DNA of 64,000 bases from Nemertoderma westbladi (Eukaryota > Xenacoelomorpha > Nemertodermatida > Nemertodermatidae): assembly GCA_032718475.1 (NCBI GenBank), contig JAUCBJ010007597.1, forward strand, positions 67,501 through 131,500. The letters are read 5' to 3'. Of this stretch, positions 55,929 to 64,000 are shown one piece after another. The notes under the pieces were generated by a model. That model was not told the DNA's origin. It ran no database searches and saw only the letters and a program-made list of their open reading frames with translations. The translations under genes were made by a program, and so were the position numbers. How positions within the stretch are numbered: the stretch's first letter is position 1; the number at the start of each line of letters is the position of its first letter.

Positions 55929-57426
55929 CAGTCCCGCTCTCAAAAAGCATTCCTTTGATCAAATATTAATCAAACTTTGATCAAAATGTGTCCATAGAGT
56001 AGCATTGAAAGTAGCATTGACATTGAAATGACCTTGAAATCGACGGAGCGAAATTTCAGACTTTCTGTCTCATATTGAAATGACATTGAAATGATTTCAA
56101 GGTAACAGTTTGCATCGCTCTTCTGCGGCATGCCATTGTACTTAGATTCCCGCCAAGAACTGGCTTTTCTTAATGGCAAGTCGCGATGTGATTGACAGGG
56201 CGGCGGATGCAGCTTGCTTGATTTTGCTTGGATGGACAGCGATTAGATTTACAAGGCAGTATTGTGGAAGTGTCGGACTCAGACTGAGTCTTGTAGGGCC
56301 TATTATTACACTAACAACTAGTTAAGAAAACAGCCCTTGGAATATTTTTAAATTATTATTTATTATAAATTTGTTTTAATGTTCAATCACAATCAAGGCC
56401 AAAGACATCCATTGGCGTAGCAGCGCGATAAATTCATAAAATATATTTTTAATTATAATTTAATTATACAAAACTGTGTGATCATATCAAATTCACGTAA
56501 TTTAGAAATATTAAGCTAGAAATGTAGGCCTACTTAATGAGTGGACACCCTTAAATTCCTTCTAAAAAATGTACGTAATTTAATTTTATAATACTCTGAT
56601 AAGGTATTTTTATTGAAACTTAATCTATTTTAAAGTAAACTATGTACATCATTAGTTACCAACACATCATGAGATTTTAAATCTGTTTAACATTATTGTA
56701 ATCATATTTTTTTAAATATTAAAAATCAAATTGGGATATTAATACTTATTAAATTCTGCGCATTCATTTTTAATTAATGGAGGGTTTTAACCATCCGGCC
56801 GACAAACCACACTTGCCCACAGGTCGTTGTAAAGACAAGACATTCAATATTACCACAGTTATCCCATCCCCTCTCTTGTTGTGGACTATTACTATATCAT
56901 TGTACAAGCTGTGGGCTGCACGCACCCCCCCCCCCCCCCCCACCCCCACACCACCCCATTATAATGTGTTGTAGGTAGACATCCACCCAACCCATTGCAG
57001 CATTGCGTAACTCAAAATAAACTCCACACAGCCTAAACCCGCCCGCCCTTGCTTTTATTACCGCCAAGTGGAGATTCAATAAATTGTTGCTGTTTATTTT
57101 CTGATAATCGCGGTGAATTATTATAACCTAGGCGGTCAGGTATAAATAACGGTTACAGCTTACAAACCTATGATATGGACGTGGTGTCCTGTGTGCTCAG
57201 CAGACATCCTACAGAGAACATGGAGCATTATACACACAAGGAGAGCGAGAAAGAGGGCTGCTTGATTGACACATGGCTCAGTGGGAATCTAGACTTTGAA
57301 GTGCAGCGCCTTTGGTAGAACTCAATGGCAGGATTTATAAGCCTGGTACATTTCAATACTTGATCAAATTTTGATCAAAGTTTGATCAATGTTTGATCAA
57401 AGGAATGATTTTTGAGAGCGGGACTG
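55929..57426. mobile_element. 1.5-kb Tc1/mariner-like MITE
   Basis: Inverted ends start CAGTCCCGCTCTCAAAAA and continue with CATTCCTTTGATCAAA for about 60 bases. Both ends are flanked by TA (55927-55928, 57427-57428), the target duplication of the Tc1/mariner superfamily. The inside is non-coding and includes a C run at about 56926-56941. The right end is inserted in, or next to, a Mutator-like exon. Confidence 0.8.
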
Positions 57427-58094
57427 TAGTGTTGCCACATTTGAGAGCTGCAATGCCGAGATTGAAAGCTTTATCAAGGCTTACTAAGAGCCGACAGGTT
57501 GAACTACAGAAGGCGCAGTACCTGTCACGCCATCCCGTGGAGTCCGCAAATGTCGAATTAGTGGAAGAAGTAAACAAGACGATAATAACAGCGAGTACTG
57601 ACAAGTTAGGAGATAATACGAACAACTGTAATGAATTCTCGAACAGTACAACTGGATACCGTATAATGAGTATGCGGAATATCACAGACCTAGTAGGACG
57701 TGCTCATAATAGCGGCGGGTGCCCCGGAGAGTTGAAGGTCGAACAGTTGGCCCATCTTACACTCGGGATTGACTCTGTTGCTTATTTTCAGTGTTCACAT
57801 TGTGAGTTTAGCGATATTTTGCAGTGTGCTGAAGGAAAGTATGGAACAGATGATACTGTTTACAATAAACAGCACTCTGCTGATTTGAATAGCCGAATGG
57901 TCTATGGCCTTTGTGAGACTGGAAACGGCATAGAAACCTTATACACTATCTGTCAGTGCTTGGAAATGCCGTGCACATTAGCAAATTCAACATGGACATT
58001 CAACATCAATAAGATCAACGCAGTTGTGTCTAATCTGGCAGAGGAGAAGATGAGTGAAGCGCGAAAGGCGTTGAAGCTCAAAGTTGGTTCAGAT
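57427..58094 (+). pseudogene. Mutator-like transposase, first visible exon
   Basis: The frame runs from inside the MITE end through 58094, where GTAAGTACT forms a donor. The part after 57427 belongs to the transposase: a helical start, then RNITDLVGRAHNSGGCPGEL, a Cys-x2-Cys pair in FQCSHCEF, and DLNSRMVYGLCETGNGIETL with a helical end. These are hallmarks of the N-terminal region of Mutator-like transposases (PF20700 type). The phase at 58094 is 0. The true 5' start was destroyed or displaced by the MITE insertion. Confidence 0.7.
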
Positions 58095-58705
58095 GTAAGT
58101 ACTGTACTGTATGTAGGATAATAATATATTGTATACCGGTAGATCTATAATTCTCGGTTCAGCCGCCAATGTCTGTCTCTGTCCATTTGTCGGACATGGG
58201 GTACCATAGGGTGGTTAAAAATGTGTGTGTATGTGTGTTTGTCCATCTACACATCAGCGATCTATTTTCCCCCTGTCAGATTGGGCTAAAAATTCAACAG
58301 AATACATAATTGAGTACTCTGAGTGGTATAGGCTGTGTGGCAAGTCGTCGTTGTCTGTGTGTGTGTTTGTTTGTTTATCTTTGCATACACGCACACTGTC
58401 CTAGGCTCTACGCCTACGGGTATTAATCAGCTAGTATGAATATATAATGTATGTACCGGTAGTAATATCGTAAGTTATATATAAATAAATACAACATCAT
58501 ATAAATACTCATGTACTGTTCTATATACTTCACTAAATACTCCTATTTATATACTGAATAAATACTACACACTACTTTTATCGTACTAAATAATACTTTG
58601 AATATTTTTATTGCCGAGCTACCGGTATGTGTAGTTGTGAATTGTTGTTACTATTATTGTTATTGTTGAGAATAAATTTCACTTTCACTAATTATATTGT
58701 TTTAG
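58095..58705 (+). other. intron of the Mutator-like gene
   Basis: A GT...AG intron of 611 bases (GTAAGTACT to ATTGTTTTAG). Phase 0 on both sides, and the joined frame stays in family homology. No feature inside besides GT-rich simple sequence near 58340-58375. Confidence 0.65.
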
Positions 58706-58983
58706 GTCACTGTCTCTTTCGATGGCACATGGGGTACCCGTGGGCATACCTCAAACCTTGGGGTGGGAGCAGTCATTGGGATGGCAACTGGAAAAATTCT
58801 AGACTACGCAATGAGAAATAAAATTTGCAATGCTTGTGAATTTGCCCCATATCCTAAAGACTCAGAGTCATATATTTCATTTATGGAAAACCATATACCG
58901 CAATGTCCAGGCAGATACTCAAGCAGTAGCGGGTCTATGGAAGCAGACATAGCCATATAACTATTTCAGAAGTCTGTTGATGG
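58706..58983 (+). pseudogene. Mutator-like transposase, second exon with nonsense codon
   Basis: It begins VTVSFDGTWGTRGHTSNLG, with the first catalytic Asp in SFDGTW, then TGKILDYAMRNKICNACEF and SGSMEADIA, all typical of the family. A TAA at 58958-58960 cuts the frame. The following LFQKSVD still matches the family, then homology ends at about 58983 where the recombinase repeat region begins. The second catalytic Asp region is absent, so the copy is dead. Confidence 0.7.
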
Positions 58984-61016
58984 AAAGGACTCTGCATTGG
59001 AATCTGGTCCTGTAGCATTGGAATCTGGTCCTATAGCATTGGAATGTGGTCCTGTAGCATTGGAATCTGGTCCTGTAGCATTGGAATCTGGTCCTGTAGC
59101 ATTGGAATCTGGTCCTGTAGCATTGGAATCTGGTCCTATAGCATTGGAATCTGGTCCTGTAGCATTGGAATCTGGTCCTATAGCATTGGAATCTGGTCCT
59201 ATAGCATTGGAATCTGGTCCTATAGCATTGGAATCTGGTCCTGTAGCATTGGAATCTGGTCCTGTAGCATTGGAATCTGGTCCTATAGCATTGGAATCTG
59301 GTCCTGTAGCATTGGAATCTGGTCCTATAGCATTGGAATCTGGTCCTGTAGCATTGGAATCTGGTCCTGTAGCATTGGAATCTGGTCCTGTAGCATTGGA
59401 ATCTGGTCCTGTAGCATTGGAATCTGGTCCTATAGCATTGGAATCTGGTCCTGTAGCATTGGAATCTGGTCCTATAGCATTGGTGTCTGGAGCAGTAGAA
59501 CCAGGATGTGAAAGAGCAAAGTTGAATGCCCTTTGATGTCTATCACGTGCTGATAAAGCCTCACTGGTTGACTGAACAGCCTCATATATCCGTAATTGTG
59601 TTTCCCTAGAATGACCCATTGAGTGAGCAGCGTTTTCTTTTTCATGGACTTCTCCTGGTAGTCTTTGGTTGAAAAAACTCTTGGCGTGCCGAAAACTAGT
59701 CGATCCTGCCTTCGACTTGGAACCTGGGACGAGTTTTTGCCACAGGTTATTAAGTGGGATGCTGGTGTTGTTAAGTTGCTCTCCATTACGTGTCACAAAT
59801 ACGAAACTTGAATCAGAAGACAACGTACGAGAAGTGTATAATGTGCGACCGATATAAACCCATTTCTTTAATAAAACGTAATCCTTATAGCTAATGATAA
59901 TTTTCTGTGGTCCATAAAATCCTGAGGTCTTGTGATTTGGTACTTGAAAAATAAACACATTATTACCGCTGATATCTGTGGTTACAAAACCCTCCTTGAA
60001 ATGTTTCACTTTTAAGTTCTTTACAACACACTCTCGCAATCCCAGGTCGTATATTATTAGACTTATAAGATACGTTTGCATTTCTGTCAGTTCGTCTTTG
60101 TCATCAACGTCAGGTAACCTTGTAATATTGTCGCGAATTTTATCAATATATGAAGACGTCTGAAACTTATTTATCTCCTCAGCTGTAGGCATGGTTTCCG
60201 TAGCCCTTTGGCGAACTGTATAGGCGTGCTTTCTAACATCGGACTTCTGTCGCCGTTGTAAATCTTTTGTCACTGTCAGGCCTTTCACGGCCCCGCTAAC
60301 ATCATTTAAGACAAGAAATTCAAAGTATCTCTGAAGTCTCCTTAGTACGGCTTTCAGTGTATTGGCAGACCGGGTGCCACCACCACGAATTTTCTCAGAA
60401 GCTACTTGACAGTATGCATTATGTAATTTTTGTGGATCACTTATCTCATCGAACCTTAGTATGTAGTTCTCTTTATTATCACCCATATGTTTAAAGAATG
60501 TTCTCACACTCGAAGCTATCATTAAGATATCCCTCTCTCTTTCTTTTAATGATTCTTCATTATAATCTGCTTTCAAATAATCCATAAATTGATCCATCAT
60601 AGGAGGTTCACCTGGTTCACCAGCGTCAATAGCAGGTAGTATATAACGACTTGGATCATGTAACATTCGTTCACGCTCTGGATCTCCGGGTAGAAGATTG
60701 TGTTTACAAGTCAGATGGTCACCAATCTTATAAAAACATTTATTGCAAATTAAGCACCGCGATATTCGACGATTCGGTTTCTTTTTACCACTTTTATATA
60801 ATCTTATCACACCAGATTTCTTAAAATATAGTTCTTTACTCTCCAGAGACAGCCGGCTTAAAACCCCGGCATGTTGTATTTGGTGTCGATTGCGTAGATG
60901 ATCATTAATTCGAAGCGTTTCTTTGTGACAGAGTTTACAGATTCTAGGTATATGAGAGTCTTTTGATTTTTGTGGCATGGAAACATCATCACAATCTCCA
61001 TTGGTATCAATGCAAT
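58966..61016 (-). CDS. zinc-finger tyrosine recombinase (Crypton-like), 670 codons from ATG 60978
   Basis: Two C2H2-like fingers with equal spacing sit at residues C14-C17-H27-H32 and C75-C78-H88-H93. The recombinase core spans about 265-490: box A Arg315 (YDLGLRECVVKNL), Lys350 (PNHKT), Arg430 (STSFRHAKSFF), His456 and Tyr465 (MGHSRETQLRIYEA). The His usually three residues before Arg430 is Thr427. The C-terminus is 23 units of a 7-residue repeat (GPDSNAT/I). Known: eukaryotic tyrosine recombinases of this shape move Crypton-type elements or have been domesticated. The frame is open upstream of the ATG to an acceptor (CTCCGTAG) at 61017, so an upstream exon may be joined. The last codons read antisense through Mutator-like sequence. 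No decay is visible. Confidence 0.8.
58990..59495 (-). repeat. 21-bp coding minisatellite, about 23-24 units
   Basis: Plus-strand unit GGTCCTGTAGCATTGGAATCT, with variants GTAGCA/ATAGCA giving Thr or Ile. It encodes GPDSNA(T/I) on the minus strand. One unit has His for Asp. The complementary strand is also open, which is a by-product of the 21-base period. Confidence 0.95.
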
Positions 61017-61931
61017 CTACGGAGAAAAAAACAAATTATATAATGAAGTATAAATAATTTGAATACTGGAGGGCTTATCTGAACTAAGTTAATGTATAAT
61101 CAACTCAATATATAACTGACTGGGACTGTATTGTCGAGCCACGAAGTGAGCGAAGCCTTAGCATATGGGTACCATTAACGAGTTGTCTGTCGTAGTCGTC
61201 ACACGTCTAACTTTTGATCACTAATAACTTTGTAATTCCTTGATGATATTAAACCAAACTTTGTATGTACTGTATGTAGTACGTCAAAAGTTTAGAAAGA
61301 ATATGAGGTTTGGTCAAAAATCAGACAGTCTGTCAGTCGGTACCGGTAGGTATTCTAGCGGTACCGCATCACTTCGTCTAGGTTTAATAACTTTAGCATT
61401 GCATCAATTTTGATGAAACTTTCACAGATTGACGTATGGAATATTCGTAATTCAATGAGTACATAGAGTTTATAGCTTCCCACAATTTCACGGTCCGTCA
61501 CTAGGAGGCGCTAAATATCCACTTCGTCTAGACGCCGTACCTGGGCGGGAAATTTACAAATTGTCCCTCCATCCACTAATTGCATTCATAAGAGAGGCAG
61601 GTGTATGCTGGCCCGGTTGATGTTTACATACTTACTGTATATAGAAGCTCAGCTGAGAAGTGGATTGGTTGCAAGTACTATAGATTACAGCTTCTCAGGT
61701 TAACTGAGTCTCGTGCTGCGCGAAAGCCCCACAAACATGTATCTTACTGTATTTACGCGAATAAGTTATACCCCACCCACCCCGCCCGGGGGTGGGGTAT
61801 AGGCAGGGCCGCATTTAGGAAAAGACCAACTACGCCAGAAATAGTAAATAATAAATGTAGTATAACTAGTAAGCTAAATTATATATTACCAACAAACTGA
61901 GGGGGTAGATTCTGGGGTCTAATCTACGCCG
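61017..61931. other. intergenic or intronic stretch with dispersed repeats
   Basis: Contains the CGAGCCACGAAGTGAGCGAAG and CATATGGGTACCATTAACG words (about 61135-61185), a CTCGTGCTGCGCGAAAGCCCC word (about 61709-61730), and a 12-bp hairpin TATACCCCACCC/GGGTGGGGTATA (about 61768-61802). No exon identified. Confidence 0.5.
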
Positions 61932-62194
61932 CTAACAGATATGATACCAACCATTCTGCTGGGTCGTAGCCGCATCAAACTCCTCCTGTGTCGTGGCCGC
62001 ATCAAACTCCTCCTGTGTCGTGGCCGCATCAAACTCCTCCTGTGTCGTGGCCGCATCAAGCTCCTGAAAAATATCACCGACACCCTGGTAACATGTGTCA
62101 TTGTTGGCCATCTGTTGCATGGCAATGCCTGCGTTCGGCAGTGTAGTTGGTTGTGGAACATCATGCCACGATGCAGAAGCGTTAACCGATGGAT
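61932..62194 (-). CDS. exon 4 (terminal) of an unknown spliced gene
   Basis: The acceptor ATTTTAACGCAG ends at 62195. The exon takes one base from exon 3 (phase 1), reads DPSVNASASWHDVPQP and then four 9-residue repeats DAATTQEEF (27-bp units, about 61960-62070), and stops after NGWYHIC at 61932-61934. 263 bases equals 2 plus 87 codons, consistent with the phase. Function not recognised. Confidence 0.6.
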
Positions 62195-62407
62195 CTGCGT
62201 TAAAATATAGGACAACAAAATATACAATCACAGTAAGGAAGGATGGAATGTGCCCTTTGTTATGAAACTGGCGTTTGTGACACTTAGAAAAACACCATCG
62301 ACATTTGAACGGACTCTAAGCAAGATTATATTTTACTTCTCGATATATGGCTTGGCTGTCTGTCTGTCTACCCGATAGTCTATTTTAAAAAGTTTAAATA
62401 CCGGTAC

Positions 62408-62548
62408 CTCCATGTTTTTCTGAACTTCCATCATCTTCATCCAATAAACTTTCTAGTTCTTCTAAGTCAGGTGGTATTTCTGAACTTCCATCAACTTCAT
62501 CCAATAAACTTTCTGGTTCTTCTAAGTTAGGTGGTGCGACGCTGTTAT
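62408..62548 (-). CDS. exon 3 of an unknown spliced gene, acidic repeats
   Basis: Acceptor AATTTATTACAG, donor GTACCG. The frame continues from exon 2 (phase 1 to phase 1) and encodes two copies of an acidic module with the core LEE.ESLLDE.DGSSE. Acidic, leucine-containing modules like this can be activation or interaction motifs, which is inference. Its donor phase matches both the acceptor of exon 4 and that of the recombinase exon at 61016. Confidence 0.6.
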
Positions 62549-62738
62549 CTGTAATAAATTAATTGGTGTTGAGCTAATGAAACTAAAAATTAAGGAACAG
62601 TCATGTTTCAGGTGCCGAAAAATGCTACACCAGACCAGACCGTACAGTTACGTATACAAGTATACAATTAATACAGCAATACAGAATTACTAAAATATTA
62701 TTAATTTATGAGTTTGTACAGTGAATTTGAACAGGCTA

Positions 62739-62758
62739 GGGGGGGGGGGGGGGGGGGG
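62739..62758 (+). repeat. poly-G tract
   Basis: About 20 G in a row inside the intron between exons 3 and 2. Similar tracts occur near 5585, 6502, 27838, 55378 (G) and 45089, 56926 (C). Confidence 0.8.
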
Positions 62759-62908
62759 AGCTAGAGTATTATTGGTTCATTATTTTGGGCATGGTTAGTC
62801 AGCCCCCAATCCTAATTAAAACTGTCATGCAAAAATGCTCAATGCTTACATAGGGTTAGGTATTTGACTAAAAATGCTGGTACCGGTAACAAAATTCACC
62901 TGACTCAC

Positions 62909-63006
62909 CTCGATCGAGATCTAGCCCCAACTCAATAAGAGTATTTCGATTTTGAATTGTATTAACCGGTGTATCTATTCGCCCGGACAAATAAACGAAT
63001 GAACCC
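62909..63006 (-). CDS. exon 2 of an unknown spliced gene
   Basis: Acceptor TATATATTTGCAG, strong donor GTGAGTCAG. 98 bases are open in the frame set by exon 1, encoding GSFVYLSGRIDTPVNTIQ and RNTLIELGLDLDR. Both neighbouring junctions keep the frame. No domain recognised. Confidence 0.65.
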
Positions 63007-63775
63007 CTGCAAATATATAAAGTTCATTGCAGGACGCAATTCACTGAATTTCAGGGCGTACAGTTCTCTTAAATACCGGTAGGCCTATATCAGATCTGTA
63101 CATATTATCATATAAATAAGAAAAATATATAATAATTAATAATAACATAATAATAATAATATATAATAATAGCCATACCTCCATGAAAAAATTTAGCTTC
63201 CTATACGTTAGGCGTAATTTGGGACATCATATAGGCTATAGGTTTAAAAAATAAATATTGTGATTGTAAAAAAATAGTATGACTAATAAATAAATAAAGG
63301 ATACAAAGACTGCAACAGCCGAACACTGACTGTTCAGATGTTAGCTATACCGGTACCTCTGAAAACTGAAAATAGTAAAAAAAAAGCATTTTAGACTGCC
63401 CACACTGGTACACGCAACTGTTTGTGCTTTACTATTTTCAGTTTTTTGTCTGTCTGTATCAGTAGGCTACCTGTTGTAGCATACTGATCACTGATGCGCT
63501 TTGAAATCACCCAATATACAAAACTAGCAACTAGTACATTTTACACCCTACACATTTTACCCTGTACATTTTTCACATATTTTTCTAAAATGTTTTATGT
63601 CCCAAATTCCCCCAGTTGACCCTATCTTTAATTCAATGACCACCTAAACCTAACAATGAGACCAGTATTACATCGCCCTAACCTACTACCGGTATTGTAG
63701 ACTCACTCATTCACATAAGGAGATATATTTTAACCAGCCAATATGATGCTCATGCCTTTACATCATAGTTCTTAC

Positions 63776-63863
63776 CTTTGAACGGGAACAACTGCTCTTT
63801 TTTTCGAAGGTGTAAAGCAATCCTTGGCTCTAATCAATTGTTCCTCCGCCAGGTTGAACGAAT
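63776..63863 (-). CDS. exon 1 visible of an unknown spliced gene
   Basis: Acceptor TTTATATTACAG, donor GTAAGAAC. 88 bases open with SFNLAEEQLIRAKDCFTPSK and a basic end. It starts in phase 1, so an earlier exon must lie in 63864-64000 or beyond the window. Exons 1-4 join without a break, which is unlikely by chance given four acceptor/donor pairs. Confidence 0.6.
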
Positions 63864-63943
63864 CTGTAATATAAATTAAACTCATGGTACCGTTATCTAA
63901 AGTAAAGCATAGTACTGTAGTAGGTCGTCAACCCGGTCCCACT

Positions 63944-64000
63944 TGGTGTAGTGGTAAAACTGGTAACAGTTAAATACCTTGGTGTAGTGGTTGCATTTGC
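63944..64000 (+). other. possible tRNA-derived SINE head (two A-box words)
   Basis: TGGTGTAGTGG occurs at 63944-63954 and again at 63980-63990. It matches the pol III A-box consensus found in tRNAs and tRNA-derived SINEs. The window ends before a B box could be seen, so this is tentative. Confidence 0.3.

Noticed and set aside
58997-59536. Plus-strand repeat protein over the 21-bp array
   Set aside because: It is the complement of the recombinase C-terminal repeat. Only the minus frame continues into a recognised domain.
63944-64000. A tRNA gene at the right edge
   Set aside because: Only A-box-like words are visible. There is no cloverleaf or B box before the window ends.

Overview
This is a piece of a repeat-packed eukaryotic nuclear genome, almost certainly an invertebrate animal. 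The signs are spliceosomal introns with matching phases, BEL/Pao LTR elements, non-LTR elements with an AP endonuclease, piggyBac, Mutator-like, Helitron-like and tyrosine-recombinase elements, a 6-kb minisatellite, and AT-rich spacers sprinkled with CCGGTA and TAGGCCTA. A marine invertebrate such as a crustacean would fit, but species cannot be settled from this sequence. There are no operons, rRNA, convincing tRNA or CRISPR arrays.

Layout. 1-5.4 kb: 3' part of a BEL/Pao-like element (gag with zinc knuckles, no pol, long hairpin-bearing tandem arrays, polypurine tract, 3' LTR). 5.4-6.7 kb: direct repeats. 7.0-7.8 kb: a broken transposase-like gene. 10.5-11.2 kb: the last two exons of an unknown gene. 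11.8-12.5 kb: a non-LTR fragment running into a 30-bp minisatellite of about 6.1 kb (12.8-18.9 kb). 18.9-20.6 kb: an intact 577-residue orphan gene. 21.7-23.5 kb: an orphan frame followed by a second, decayed BEL/Pao gag-protease. 25.8-27.2 kb: a decayed gene with local duplications. 28.0-30.4 kb: three tandem copies of one exon with a shared stop. 30.8-40.5 kb: several minus-strand copies of one non-LTR family, a TIR element and a Helitron Rep remnant. 40.5-44.4 kb: small TIR and fold-back elements and exon-like remnants. 44.6-47.2 kb: a second BEL/Pao copy (5' LTR plus gag, deleted down to an RNase H scrap). 47.4-49.3 kb: a piggyBac transposase with one frameshift. 50.2-54 kb: one arm of a 0.8-kb inverted pair and a 2.4-kb TIR element. 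54.3-59 kb: two Mutator-like fragments, a third BEL/Pao LTR and a 1.5-kb Tc1/mariner-like MITE. 59-63.9 kb: a minus-strand tyrosine recombinase gene with zinc fingers, and upstream exons that join in frame.

Most genes here are selfish elements and do not form a pathway. The most interesting region is 58.9-63.9 kb. A 670-codon recombinase frame has a splice acceptor before its ATG whose phase exactly matches the donor of an upstream three-exon unit, so acidic upstream exons may be spliced either to a short terminal exon or to the recombinase. The best host-like gene evidence is that unit and the two-exon tail at 10.5-11.2 kb. The 577-residue orphan at 18.9-20.6 kb is the cleanest unknown protein.
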